A DNA stretch of 64,000 nt, from assembly GCA_019418225.1 (NCBI GenBank), contig DYCF01000005.1, positions 1-64,000 of the forward strand, given 5' to 3'. This DNA is from Clostridiales bacterium. Lineage in GTDB: Bacteria > Bacillota > Clostridia > Lachnospirales > Cellulosilyticaceae. Of the stretch, positions 33,616-42,956 are shown in pieces; within the stretch, counting starts at the first letter, position 1, and each line of letters starts with the position of its first letter. Below the pieces are notes generated by a model. That model had not been told where the DNA came from, ran no database searches, and saw nothing but the letters and a program-made list of their open reading frames with translations. Made by a program: the position numbers and the translations under genes.

Positions 33616-34683
33616 ATGAAAGTAAAGGGGACCAATGTAAATATTAAAGCATCAGGTAGGATTTACACCCATGATGAAGTGGTGTATTTAAACTATTCTT
33701 GTACCTCATTAGAATTTGACTGTATAAGTCAGAAGGTAAGTGTGAGGTTATGGACAGATGGGAATCAAGGAGAAAAAATGTTTCAGGCTAGAATGGCTGT
33801 TTTCATTAACTATGAAGAGGAACCTTCTAAACGATTTATATTAGAAGAAACTGAGAAGGACTATATACTTTATGAAAGCAGCACATCACAAAAAGTACAT
33901 ATTAAGTTGATGAAATTATCAGAAGCAGCATTTAGTAAAGTAGCAGTTAAAGAATTTGATATAGTAGGTGAAATCGTGCCACTAGAGATACAAGCTAAGG
34001 CACACAAAATAGAGTTTATAGGGGACTCTATTACATGTGGTTATGGTATTGAAGGTATATGGAATAAAGATACATTTACAACGCATCAAGAAGACCCCTG
34101 GAAAGCTTATGCAGCTAGGACAGCACGTTATTTTGATGCAGACTTTCATTTGATTTCATGGAGTGGTATAGGTATTATTTCTTCATGGACAGATAACGGA
34201 GAACTTAATAATGAATGGGTTATGCCAATGCTTTATCCTTATACAGATAGAGGGCTTGAAAATACGTTGCAGCATAAGGTTTATGAAAAGTGGGATTTTA
34301 ATAAATTTAAGCCAGATTGTATTGTTGTGAACTTAGGAACAAATGATAAAAGTTATACAGGAGAAAATAAGCAACTTATAGATGCCTTTGGAGAAAAATA
34401 CTACGAATTTTTAAAGGTTATAAGAGAGAATAATCCACAGGCAATGATTATCTGTACATTAGGGGTTATGGGGCAAGAACTCCTGCCGGAAATCAATAAA
34501 CAAGTTGCACGTTTTAGCCTTGAACAAAAAGATAGTAAAATTATAGCTATGCCATTTGAAATGCAAGAAGAAAAAGATGGTATAGGTGCAGATTGGCATC
34601 CAAGTGAAAAAACACATCAAAAAATGACAGCACAACTAGTAGAAACAATAGGTACAGTAATGCATTGGGAAAAAGCAAAATAA
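33616..34683 (+). CDS. SGNH-hydrolase, carbohydrate esterase family 2-like, no signal peptide
   Basis: This 355-residue protein has an N-terminal beta-rich domain (near 1-115) and a C-terminal SGNH hydrolase domain. Motifs are IEFIGDSITCGYGIEG (nucleophile Ser in GDS, near 137), VVNLGTNDKS (block III, near 238) and ADWHPSEKTH (catalytic Asp-His, near 334). Two-domain layout plus these blocks match CE2 acetyl esterases that deacetylate xylan or oligosaccharides. Most CE2 enzymes are secreted; this one has no signal peptide. The ATG at 33616 follows AAGGAG by 7 bases; an upstream GTG frame is unlikely. Confidence 0.8.
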   Translation: MKVKGTNVNIKASGRIYTHDEVVYLNYSCTSLEFDCISQKVSVRLWTDGNQGEKMFQARMAVFINYEEEPSKRFILEETEKDYILYESSTSQKVHIKLMKLSEAAFSKVAVKEFDIVGEIVPLEIQAKAHKIEFIGDSITCGYGIEGIWNKDTFTTHQEDPWKAYAARTARYFDADFHLISWSGIGIISSWTDNGELNNEWVMPMLYPYTDRGLENTLQHKVYEKWDFNKFKPDCIVVNLGTNDKSYTGENKQLIDAFGEKYYEFLKVIRENNPQAMIICTLGVMGQELLPEINKQVARFSLEQKDSKIIAMPFEMQEEKDGIGADWHPSEKTHQKMTAQLVETIGTVMHWEKAK

Positions 34684-34712
34684 ATTTTTAAAGAAAGGTA
34701 GAATTTGGCAAG

Positions 34713-35276
34713 GTGTTAAAAAGAATAAGATACAATGCACCAGTTATATTAACTTTTACGCTAATATCTTTTGCCGTATTAGTATTAGGTTATATAACAA
34801 ATAATCGGAGCACAGAAACATTTTTTATGGTATACCGCAGTTCACTTGCTAACCCCCTCTTTTATTTAAGGCTCTTTACACATATATTGGGGCACGCTAA
34901 TTTAGAACATTTTGTAGGGAATTTTACAGTTATTCTTTTAGTGGGACCTATGCTAGAAGAAAAATACGGAAGTCGTAAACTTCTTGTAATGATTACTTTA
35001 ACAGCATTAATAACAGGACTCATTAATGTGATATTTTTCTCGAGTGCATTGCTTGGTGCAAGTGGCGTAGCCTTTATGTTTATTTTATTAAGTTCATTTG
35101 CTAATAGTACAGAAGGAACAATTCCTTTAACACTTATATTGGTAGGTGTTATTTACTTAGGAAATGAAATTATAAGTGGCATGACTGTTAATGATAGTGT
35201 GTCACAATTGGCCCATATTGTGGGCGGTATATGTGGCTGTGGTTTAGGCTATATATTTAGACCGATCTCAAGATAA
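34713..35276 (+). CDS. Rhomboid family intramembrane serine protease
   Basis: This 187-residue membrane protein has six predicted helices. Rhomboid signatures are HANLEHFVGNF (near 62-72; the usual HxxxN region), LLGASGVAF with catalytic Ser117, and QLAHIVGGICG with catalytic His168. The GTG at 34713 is taken as start; the AAAGAAAGG site is somewhat far upstream. Its substrate is unknown. It follows the esterase by 29 bases without a terminator and ends at a hairpin shared with the opposite gene. Confidence 0.9.
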   Translation: MLKRIRYNAPVILTFTLISFAVLVLGYITNNRSTETFFMVYRSSLANPLFYLRLFTHILGHANLEHFVGNFTVILLVGPMLEEKYGSRKLLVMITLTALITGLINVIFFSSALLGASGVAFMFILLSSFANSTEGTIPLTLILVGVIYLGNEIISGMTVNDSVSQLAHIVGGICGCGLGYIFRPISR

Positions 35277-35351
35277 AGAGATGCTGTGAAATAGTGTCTA
35301 GCTTTTGTAAGGGGAAAAGAAAAGTTAATAAGTTATTTTGAAAATACAAAG

Positions 35352-35396
35352 GAGCTACTGTGAAACTAGTCAAATAGTTTCGCAGTAGCTCTTTTT
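35352..35396. terminator. Terminator between rhomboid and symporter genes
   Basis: A 17-bp stem with one mismatch (35352-35368 with 35375-35391) is followed by TTTTT on the plus strand. It lies between convergent genes and may work for both. Confidence 0.85.
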
Positions 35397-35444
35397 ACCC
35401 TAGATTGATAACACAATGGTGATTGGGTGAGCTATGTTTTAGCG

Positions 35445-36809
35445 TTAGGCTTGTATGCCTAAAAGAAGAGAAATCATTAAGATAAGAATAACAGGTGGAA
35501 TAATCCATTTAAGAAGGAAGTTGAAGAAGTTCCCGAGTGCACCTGTTTTTTTTCCGCCTTTTTCAAGTTCAGCATTAAGGTTGCTTGTTTTCCAAATCCA
35601 AGTAGCTACGATAGCTGTAAATACAGCAACAAGTGGAATAGTAATATTGTTTGTTAAGTAGTCTAAGCTATCAAAGATACTTTTGCCTGCAATGCGAATG
35701 AAAGAGAGTGGACCTTCACCAGCAATGTTCATAAAGCCACCTAGTGATACAGCTACCACTACAAGCCATGTAGACACCCTACGTGAGAAATTTGTTTTTT
35801 CATCTACGAAAGTAATCATAATTTCAAGCATAGATACCATAGAAGTAATGGCAGCTACAACAATAAGTAAGAAGAATAATATACTAAAAATGCGTCCCCC
35901 AGGCATTTGTAAAAATACTTGAGGTAATGATTTAAATACAAGCGAAGGGCCAGCCGTTGGTGCTAAATTGTAAGTAAATACAGCAGGGAAAATTAAAAGC
36001 CCAGAGAATAAGGCAATAATTGTATCGGCAATGGAAACTTGAAGTGCAATGCCGCGTAGGTCTTGACTATCTGAAACATAGCTCCCATATGTAATAAGTG
36101 CACCCATGCCGAGGCTTAAAGAGAAGAATGCTTGACCAATGGCACTAATAATAACTGTAGGTGTAATTTCGCTAAAGTCTGGCTTAAATAAGAAAATGAC
36201 AGCATCTTTAAAGCCAGGAAGGGTGATTGAGTAGAGGATAAGAACCACAAAAAGTACAAATAGAATTGGCATCATAATTTTTGAGTACTTTTCAACACCT
36301 TTTTGAATACCCATAGAGTTAATAAGCCCAGTAATACAAATAGCAATAAGTGCAAAAATAAATGGCGTCCACATTGAAGAAGCCATATTTGCAAAAACAG
36401 TATCAAAGTGAGTTACAGTATCGATGCCTTCAGCTACAGCATATAAGTTACCATTTAAAGATTGAAAAAAGTAAAAAATTACCCATCCAGTAATCATCAT
36501 ATAAAATGTAGCAACGAGGAACACTGTTAATGTGCCAATGATACCAACAACACCCCAAGCTTTTTTGCCTGTTACAACTGAAAAGGTATCTACGGCGTTA
36601 GTTTTTGCTTTACGGCCCATTGCAAATTCTGCATAAACAAGAGGGAAGCCCATAAGTAAAATGGCTACGAGATAAATGAGAATAAAGGCACCTCCACCAT
36701 GTTTGCCTGCCATGTACGGAAACTTCCAAATGTTTCCTAAACCAATCGCTGAGCCGGCAGCAGCTGCAACGATTCCTAGTTTTGAACCAAAACTATCACG
36801 CTTAGTCAT
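35445..36809 (-). CDS. Sodium-dependent transporter, NSS/SNF family (LeuT-like)
   Basis: This 454-residue integral membrane protein has about 11-12 helices, as bacterial NSS proteins usually do. Helix 1 reads AAAGSAIGLGNIWKFPYMAG (near 16-35), the unwound region that binds Na+ and substrate in LeuT. Helix 6 carries FFSLSLGMGALITYGSYVS (near 232), and helix 8 GLLIFPAVF. It probably imports amino acids or related amines with sodium. GAGGTTTT is the ribosome binding site. The particular substrate cannot be predicted. Confidence 0.93.
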   Translation of the reverse strand: MTKRDSFGSKLGIVAAAAGSAIGLGNIWKFPYMAGKHGGGAFILIYLVAILLMGFPLVYAEFAMGRKAKTNAVDTFSVVTGKKAWGVVGIIGTLTVFLVATFYMMITGWVIFYFFQSLNGNLYAVAEGIDTVTHFDTVFANMASSMWTPFIFALIAICITGLINSMGIQKGVEKYSKIMMPILFVLFVVLILYSITLPGFKDAVIFLFKPDFSEITPTVIISAIGQAFFSLSLGMGALITYGSYVSDSQDLRGIALQVSIADTIIALFSGLLIFPAVFTYNLAPTAGPSLVFKSLPQVFLQMPGGRIFSILFFLLIVVAAITSMVSMLEIMITFVDEKTNFSRRVSTWLVVVAVSLGGFMNIAGEGPLSFIRIAGKSIFDSLDYLTNNITIPLVAVFTAIVATWIWKTSNLNAELEKGGKKTGALGNFFNFLLKWIIPPVILILMISLLLGIQA

Positions 36810-37113
36810 AAAAAAACCTCATTTCATTTAAAGTCTAAGTTATTTAAATAAAAACTCAAGTGTGCCTATTATATCTACAAAACTATTATTTTACAATTTA
36901 AAAAATATATTTCTAAATATTAAGTTTGTTTAAAAAATAAAAAATATAGCATTTTAGAAATGATAAAAGTTCAAAATATGTACAAATATATGATTGTCTT
37001 TGGAAGAATAAAAATGAATTTAATACATAAAACTTTTAAATATACTATATTTTTCACCCATAAGTGTGTATAATAAGAAGGTATATGTAAGATAACGAAG
37101 GAGGAGTACTAAA
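36810..37113. promoter_or_regulatory. Divergent AT-rich intergenic region
   Basis: This 304-base gap must hold the promoters of the symporter gene (minus) and the S1-domain gene (plus). It is very AT-rich. A TATAAT box at 37069-37074 lies 40 bases before the S1 gene, but without a convincing -35. I see no hairpin, repeat or coding frame worth reporting. Confidence 0.4.
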
Positions 37114-38247
37114 ATGGAAGAAAACAATCTCACCATGGCAGACTTAATGGCAGAAGTAGATAAATCAATGGCGCGTATATATAGAGGACAAGTGCTTGAG
37201 GCAACAGTTATTCTTGTTCAAGAAAAAGGCGTAAGCGTAAATATCGGTTCGCAAAAAGATGGATTTATTCCTTGGGAAGAAATGTCATTTGAAGAAGTAG
37301 ATAAAGCAGCAGTTAAAGAAGGCGATCAATTTAATGTTGTAGTAGTAAAAGTTGATGATGAAGAAGTTATCGTTTCTAAAAGAAGAGCAGAAGTTCAAGA
37401 AACACTTAACGAAGTACAAAAAATGTTCGAAAACAAAGAAACATTTACAGTACATGTAAAAGAAGTTGTAAAAGGTGGCGTAGTAGCACCATTTAAAGGA
37501 CTTCGTGGATTTATTCCTGGTTCTCAAATTTCTCATACATATGTAGAGGATTTGAGCGCATATGTAGGTAAAGATGTAGAAGTAGAAATTATTGAATTTG
37601 ATCCAAAAGCTAAAAAACTTGTTTTATCAGGAAAAAGACTTTCAGCAGATAAAGCTAAAGCAGATAAAGCAGCAAAACTTGCGACACTTGTTCCAGGTGA
37701 AAAAGTAACAGGAACTGTTACAAAATTAATGCCATATGGTGCTTTCGTAGACCTAGGTGGTGTAGAAGGACTTGTACACAACAATGAACTTTCTTGGACA
37801 CGTATTAAACATCCTTCAGATGTTGTTAAAGAAGGCGACAAAATTGATGTACTCATTTCATCTATTGATGCAGCTACAGGTAAAATTGCATTAAGTCTTA
37901 AAGATATTACAGTAGATCCATGGATTCTTGAAACAGCTAACTTGGAAAAAGATCAAGTACTTGAAGTAACAATCACACGTTTTGCAAGCTTTGGTGCATT
38001 TGCTAAAATTAGTGAACATGTAGAAGGTCTTATCCACATTTCACAAATCTCAGAAAAACGTATCAACAAAGCAGAAGAAGCACTTGAAATTGGTCAAGTT
38101 GTTAAAGCTAAAATTGTAAATATCGATAAAGAAACTAAAAAAATCGGTCTTACATTAAAAGATGTAGAAGCACAAATGAATGATGATATGGCACAGTACA
38201 TGCAAACAGAAGATGAAAAAGTAACAATTGGTGATGTCATTCAATAG
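37114..38247 (+). CDS. rpsA: S1-domain RNA-binding protein, ribosomal protein S1 homologue
   Basis: This 377-residue protein has four S1 domains, at about residues 20-85, 103-170, 190-260 and 275-350. Good S1 motifs are KGVSVNIGSQKDGFIPWEE, VVAPFKGLRGFIPGSQIS, YGAFVDLGGVEGLVHNNELS and SFGAFAKISEHVEGLIHIS. Four repeats match the short S1/YpfD-like proteins of Firmicutes. In Clostridia such proteins can be fused to IspH; here the S1 part stands alone. Strong AAGGAGGAG and optimised codons suggest high expression. It may bind mRNA at the ribosome. Confidence 0.9.
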   Translation: MEENNLTMADLMAEVDKSMARIYRGQVLEATVILVQEKGVSVNIGSQKDGFIPWEEMSFEEVDKAAVKEGDQFNVVVVKVDDEEVIVSKRRAEVQETLNEVQKMFENKETFTVHVKEVVKGGVVAPFKGLRGFIPGSQISHTYVEDLSAYVGKDVEVEIIEFDPKAKKLVLSGKRLSADKAKADKAAKLATLVPGEKVTGTVTKLMPYGAFVDLGGVEGLVHNNELSWTRIKHPSDVVKEGDKIDVLISSIDAATGKIALSLKDITVDPWILETANLEKDQVLEVTITRFASFGAFAKISEHVEGLIHISQISEKRINKAEEALEIGQVVKAKIVNIDKETKKIGLTLKDVEAQMNDDMAQYMQTEDEKVTIGDVIQ

Positions 38248-38262
38248 TTATTATATATAAAT

Positions 38263-38290
38263 AAAAGGACCCTTCGGGGTTCTTTTGTTT
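38263..38290 (+). terminator. Terminator with TTCG tetraloop
   Basis: A perfect-looking 10-bp stem (AAAAGGACCC with GGGTTCTTTT, one G-U) is closed by a stable TTCG loop and followed by GTTTT. Confidence 0.93.
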
Positions 38291-38439
38291 TGAAGCCATA
38301 TATAGTGCTATTTCTTATTTACATAGGATGAAATACTGTTATGTGGTAAGCAAATATGATAATATAAAAGTTAATATAGAGAAAAAATCTATAAATATAT
38401 AAAATGATTGCTATGTACAAAAGAGTAGAGGGGGATAAC

Positions 38440-39576
38440 GTGAAAGCATTAAAGGCCTTATGGGGTACACTCACAAATAAAATTGGATTAAAACCAGTAG
38501 CAATGGATGAGAAGACGGTAGAAGAAGTATTTGGTGAACTAGAGTCAGTAAGTATAAAGAAAAAGAGGGTTACAGAATATCTTGTTGCACTAGAGGTTAA
38601 GGAAGAGGAAACTAAAAAGTTTGAGAAGCTAGATAAAGAAACAATTGGGCAACTTAATTTACTTGCAGGACGTGCAAAATCCATAGAAGAAAAAAAGCAA
38701 AATTTAAAAGGACGATTGATTCATCAAAATGCAGCACTTATGCGTCTTGTACCATATGAAGACGAAATACCAGAAATTATTAAAGAAATGCAGCAAGCAG
38801 AAAAACATAAAAGAGAAACTGAAAATAATATGTATTATTTAAAAGAAGAAAGGGAAGAACTTTTAGAAGAAAGAGAAGCACTCCTTAGTGGTTATAATTT
38901 CTTAAAAGGTTTTAGTGTGGCACTTATTTTGCTGATTAGCACTGGATTACTTGTAGTCTTTGCTATGATGCAAATATTAAGAGAAGCTGTATGGGCTTAT
39001 TTAACAGGGGCAAGTATTTTATTTATATTATTTTTTGTAGGTATTCTTTATGCGAAGGAACGTATTGAAAAGGCTTTATCACGTAATAGTATTTTACAGA
39101 AAAAAGCTGTAAAGTATTTAAATAAAGCTAAGATTCGTTACTTCCATCAGATGCGTTATTTAGAATTTCAATATCATAAGTTAGGTGTAGATAGTGCAGC
39201 AAAATTAGAAATGTACTATACCCGTTATGTAAAAAATAAAAATAATGAAAGAGTTTATTTACAGATGAATGAAACACTTTCAGAAATAGAAGAAAAAATG
39301 CTTGTTCTTTTAAAAGAACATGATATTAATGTAGATTATATAGAAAACCTTACAGAATGGGCATTGAATCCTAAGAAGGTAAATGCCTTAAAGGCAGTAA
39401 AAACAGAGTATGAGAAGACTAAGGAACAGCTAGAATGTTTAAAAACCTATGAAGCAGAACTCTGGCAAGAGATTCTTGCTATGCAAGAAGATGAAGCTTT
39501 AAGAGAAAGCGTTACACAAAAGATAAAAAATTATCGAGAAAAGGAGATGCTTGACAAAGCACAAAAAGGTGCATAA
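38440..39576 (+). CDS. Coiled-coil membrane protein of unknown function
   Basis: I do not recognise this 378-residue protein. It has a long charged N-terminal coiled coil (near 30-155; Glu/Lys-rich), two adjacent membrane helices (near 165-190 and 195-215; FSVALILLISTGLLVVFAMM then GASILFILFFVGILY), and a second coiled coil to the end. This hairpin anchor with coiled coils on both sides suggests a cytoplasmic scaffold or membrane-remodelling protein. GTG 38440 is the likely start, with GAGGGGG just upstream; the ATG at 38404 would put that site inside the gene. Confidence 0.65.
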   Translation: MKALKALWGTLTNKIGLKPVAMDEKTVEEVFGELESVSIKKKRVTEYLVALEVKEEETKKFEKLDKETIGQLNLLAGRAKSIEEKKQNLKGRLIHQNAALMRLVPYEDEIPEIIKEMQQAEKHKRETENNMYYLKEEREELLEEREALLSGYNFLKGFSVALILLISTGLLVVFAMMQILREAVWAYLTGASILFILFFVGILYAKERIEKALSRNSILQKKAVKYLNKAKIRYFHQMRYLEFQYHKLGVDSAAKLEMYYTRYVKNKNNERVYLQMNETLSEIEEKMLVLLKEHDINVDYIENLTEWALNPKKVNALKAVKTEYEKTKEQLECLKTYEAELWQEILAMQEDEALRESVTQKIKNYREKEMLDKAQKGA

Positions 39577-39609
39577 AATATTAGTAATCGAATGAAAAGA
39601 TGCAATGAT

Positions 39610-39848
39610 AAAGAGGAGTATAATAGAACCCCGTTTAGAGAGAGAAGATGATACGCTGAGAGTCTTCTTACGAAAGGTCTATTAGAAGGTAGCTTTGGAG
39701 CACTATTTTTGAAATTAAGTAGGAAATAGCGGGTAAGCCCGTTACAGCATTAGAGTGCTTTGTAAGATTATTAAATCTGCAGAGAATTAAGGTGGTACCG
39801 CGAGCTATGTCGTCCTTATATGAATATAAGGACGCATGGCTCTTTTTT
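39610..39848 (+). ncRNA. Valine T-box leader
   Basis: This T-box riboswitch senses uncharged tRNA-Val. Stem I pairs AAAG (39610-39613) with CTTT (39693-39696) and AATAGA with TCTATT, leaving a specifier loop with AGTA on the 5' side and GUA (39689-39691), a valine codon, on the 3' side. The distal hairpin is GAAGA...TCTTC. The T-box motif AAGGTGGTACCGCG (39789-39802) carries the UGGU bulge (39793-39796) that pairs with the tRNA ACCA end. The terminator is a 19-base stem (39802-39842) plus TTTTTT. Downstream are a small membrane protein and valS. Confidence 0.93.
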
Positions 39849-39866
39849 GTTTTGGAGGTATGAGTC

Positions 39867-40070
39867 ATGAGTATGATAGGTTTTGTGCTTTTTGCCATTG
39901 GACTTATGGTTTTCTTTTTTGCAAAACGTATTGTCATGGCGAAAACCAAGTTAGAAGAGAAGGACAAAGAAGAATTTGGAATGCTTATAAGCGGTGCAGT
40001 GATTGCCGTTAGAATTTCAGGTTTTGTAGTGGCAGCCTTAGGTATTATTTTCTTAATGATAGGACGTTAA
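39867..40070 (+). CDS. Small two-helix membrane protein between T-box and valS
   Basis: This 67-residue protein has two hydrophobic helices (residues 3-20 and 42-65) joined by a charged loop (KTKLEEKDKEEFG). I do not recognise a family. GGAGG (39854-39858) lies 8 bases before the ATG, so translation is well supported. It sits directly after the T-box terminator and 77 bases before valS with no terminator between, so valine starvation should induce it together with valS. Confidence 0.75.
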   Translation: MSMIGFVLFAIGLMVFFFAKRIVMAKTKLEEKDKEEFGMLISGAVIAVRISGFVVAALGIIFLMIGR

Positions 40071-40147
40071 GAGACTCTAGATATAAGATATAATACTTAA
40101 AGCTCTAAAAGACAAGTATTACATTCGAAAATAAGGAGGAAATTTCA

Positions 40148-42790
40148 GTGAAAGAATTAGAAAAGGTTTATGACCCTAGTCAAGTAGAAGAAAGACTTTA
40201 TAAAAACTGGATGGAAAAAGGTTATTTCCATGCTGAAGTAGAAAAAGATAAAAAACCATTTACAATCGTTATGCCACCACCAAATATTACAGGTCAACTC
40301 CACATGGGGCATGCACTTGATAATACACTTCAAGATATCTTAACACGTTACAAACGTATGCAAGGTTATAATGCACTTTGGATTCCAGGAACAGACCATG
40401 CAAGTATTGCAACAGAAGTTAAGGTGGTTGAGAAAATTGCTGCTGAAGGTCTTACAAAAGAAGAATTAGGAAGAGAAAAATTCCTTGAACACGTATGGGA
40501 CTGGAAAGAACAATATGGTGGCCGTATTGTAGAGCAGCTTAAAAAGCTTGGTTCATCTTGTGACTGGGATAGAGAGCGTTTTACAATGGACGAAGGCTGC
40601 TCAGAAGCTGTTCAAGAAGTGTTTATTCGTCTTTATGAAAAAGGATACATTTATAGAGGTTCAAGAATTATCAACTGGTGTCCAGTTTGTCAGACATCTA
40701 TTTCAGATGCTGAAGTAGAACATGAAGAAAAAGAAGGACACTTCTGGCATCTTCGTTACCCAGTAGTTGGTTCAGATGAGTTCGTACAGCTTGCAACAAC
40801 TCGTCCAGAGACAATGATTGGGGATACTGCAATTGCTGTTAATCCAGAAGATGAACGCTATGCACACCTTATTGGTAAAATGGTACGTATCCCTCTTATT
40901 GACCGTGAGATTCCAGTTGTAGCTGATAGCTATGTAGACAAAGAATTTGGAACAGGTGTTGTTAAAATTACACCAGCACATGACCCTAATGACTTTGAAG
41001 TTGGAAAACGTCATAACTTACCAGAAATCTGTGTTATGAATGATGATGGAACTATGAATGAGCTTTGTGGTAAATACTCAGGTATGGATCGTTATGAAGC
41101 AAGAAAAGCGCTTGTAGCTGATCTTGACGAGGCTGGTTTCCTTGTAAAAGTAGAACCGCATTCACATAATGTAGGGACACATGATCGTTGTAAAGCTGTT
41201 ATTGAGCCAATGATTAAAGCACAATGGTTTGTAAAAATGGAAGAAATGGCAAAACCTGCGATTGAAGCTGTTAAAAATGGCGAAATCAACTTAGTGCCAA
41301 AACGTCTTGAAAAAACTTACTACCACTGGCTTGAAAACATTCGTGACTGGTGTATTTCTCGTCAATTATGGTGGGGACATAGAATTCCAGCTTACTACTG
41401 TGAAGACTGTGGTGAAATTGTTATTTCGAGAGAAATGCCACACACATGTCCAAAATGTAACGGTAGCAAATTTGTTCAAGATGAAGATACATTAGATACA
41501 TGGTTTAGTTCTGCATTATGGCCTTTCTCAACACTTGGCTGGCCAGAAAACACAGAAGAACTTAAACACTTCTATCCAACAAGCGTTCTTGTAACAGGAT
41601 ACGATATTTTATTCTTCTGGGTAATCCGTATGGTATTCTCAGGTATTGAGCAAATGGGCGAAGTACCATTTAAAGATGTATTATTCCATGGTTTAGTACG
41701 TGCAGCAGATGGACGTAAAATGAGTAAATCTCTTGGAAATGGTGTAGATCCACTTGAAGTTATTGAGAAATACGGTGCAGATGCACTTAGACTGACACTT
41801 GTAACAGGTAATGCACCTGGTAATGATATGCGTTTTTACTATGAGAGAGTAGAAGCTAATCGTAACTTCGGTAACAAATTATGGAATGCAACACGTTTCA
41901 TTATGATGAACTTCGAAGGTGAAGATATTAACCTTACAGTAGATATGAAAAATCTTACACCAGCAGATAAATGGATTATTTCTAAGGTTAATACACTTGC
42001 TAAAGATGTAACAGATAATATGGACAAATACGAACTTGGTATTGCTGTTCAAAAACTTTATGACTTTGCATGGGAAGAATTCTGTGACTGGTACATTGAA
42101 ATGGTTAAACCACGTCTTTACAATAAAGAAGACAGTACAAGAGCAGCAGCATTATGGACACTTAAAACAGTTATGACAAACATCCTTAAAATGCTTCATC
42201 CATACATGCCATTCATTACAGAAGAAATCTTCCTTGGCCTTCAGGATCAAGAAGAAACAATCATGCTTTCATCTTGGCCAACATTCAAAGAAGAGTGGAA
42301 CTTCAAAGCAGAGGAAGAAGAAATCAGCTTAATTAAAGAAGCTGTACGTAATATCCGTAACTTACGTAGTGAAATGAATGTACCACCTTCAAGAAAAGCT
42401 AAAGTGTTTGTTGTAACAGAAGACGAAAAAGTAGCACAAACATTTGAAAATGGTAAAGTATTCTTTGCTGTACTAGGTTATGCTTCAGAAGTAGTGATTC
42501 AAAAGGATCACACAGGCATTGATAGTGATGCTGTATCAGTAGTAATTCCAAATGCAACAGTATACATTCCATTTGCAGAACTTGTAGACGTTGAAAAAGA
42601 ACTTGAACGTTTAGGTAAAGAAAAAACTAAACTTGAAGGTGAAGTAGAACGTGTTAACAAAAAACTTGCTAACGAAGGTTTCGTTGCAAAAGCACCAGCT
42701 AAGCTTCTTGAAGAAGAAAAAGCTAAAAAAGAAAAATATGAAACGATGCTTGCAAGTGTTATAGAACGTATTGCACACTTAAGCAAGTAA
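40148..42790 (+). CDS. valS: Valyl-tRNA synthetase
   Basis: ValRS charges tRNA-Val with valine. The 880-residue length is normal. Class I motifs are PPPNITGQLHMGHALD (HIGH-type, near 44-58) and KMSKSLGNGVD (near 524). The CP1 editing domain lies near 150-350, with TTRPETMIGDTAIAVNP. A Zn-type insert CEDCGEIVISREMPHTCPKC is near 416-435. The C-terminal coiled arm (ELVDVEKELERLGKEKTKLE onward) is typical of ValRS. The start is GTG with AAGGAGG 8 bases upstream. Expression should depend on the T-box upstream. Confidence 0.98.
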   Translation: MKELEKVYDPSQVEERLYKNWMEKGYFHAEVEKDKKPFTIVMPPPNITGQLHMGHALDNTLQDILTRYKRMQGYNALWIPGTDHASIATEVKVVEKIAAEGLTKEELGREKFLEHVWDWKEQYGGRIVEQLKKLGSSCDWDRERFTMDEGCSEAVQEVFIRLYEKGYIYRGSRIINWCPVCQTSISDAEVEHEEKEGHFWHLRYPVVGSDEFVQLATTRPETMIGDTAIAVNPEDERYAHLIGKMVRIPLIDREIPVVADSYVDKEFGTGVVKITPAHDPNDFEVGKRHNLPEICVMNDDGTMNELCGKYSGMDRYEARKALVADLDEAGFLVKVEPHSHNVGTHDRCKAVIEPMIKAQWFVKMEEMAKPAIEAVKNGEINLVPKRLEKTYYHWLENIRDWCISRQLWWGHRIPAYYCEDCGEIVISREMPHTCPKCNGSKFVQDEDTLDTWFSSALWPFSTLGWPENTEELKHFYPTSVLVTGYDILFFWVIRMVFSGIEQMGEVPFKDVLFHGLVRAADGRKMSKSLGNGVDPLEVIEKYGADALRLTLVTGNAPGNDMRFYYERVEANRNFGNKLWNATRFIMMNFEGEDINLTVDMKNLTPADKWIISKVNTLAKDVTDNMDKYELGIAVQKLYDFAWEEFCDWYIEMVKPRLYNKEDSTRAAALWTLKTVMTNILKMLHPYMPFITEEIFLGLQDQEETIMLSSWPTFKEEWNFKAEEEEISLIKEAVRNIRNLRSEMNVPPSRKAKVFVVTEDEKVAQTFENGKVFFAVLGYASEVVIQKDHTGIDSDAVSVVIPNATVYIPFAELVDVEKELERLGKEKTKLEGEVERVNKKLANEGFVAKAPAKLLEEEKAKKEKYETMLASVIERIAHLSK

Positions 42791-42830
42791 TCTATTCTAT
42801 AGATAATAAATGTATAAAGTAACCTAAGAC

Positions 42831-42877
42831 AAAAAGCTGTGACTTATAGATGTAAGAACTATGAGTTGCAGCTTTTT
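42831..42877 (+). terminator. Terminator after valS
   Basis: An imperfect 19-bp stem (AAAAAGCTGTGACTTATAG with CTATGAGTTGCAGCTTTTT) has a 9-base loop. The T-run is within the 3' arm. Confidence 0.75.
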
Positions 42878-42956
42878 ACATAATATAAGCAAATTAGGTA
42901 GTTTATTTTAGAACAAGTTCATTGGGTATTATAAAACTTATGGATTGAGGTGTAAG

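Noticed and set aside
26000..34000. CRISPR array or cas genes around the Card1-like gene
   Set aside because: I looked for regularly spaced repeats and cas-like proteins on both strands here and across the window and saw none.
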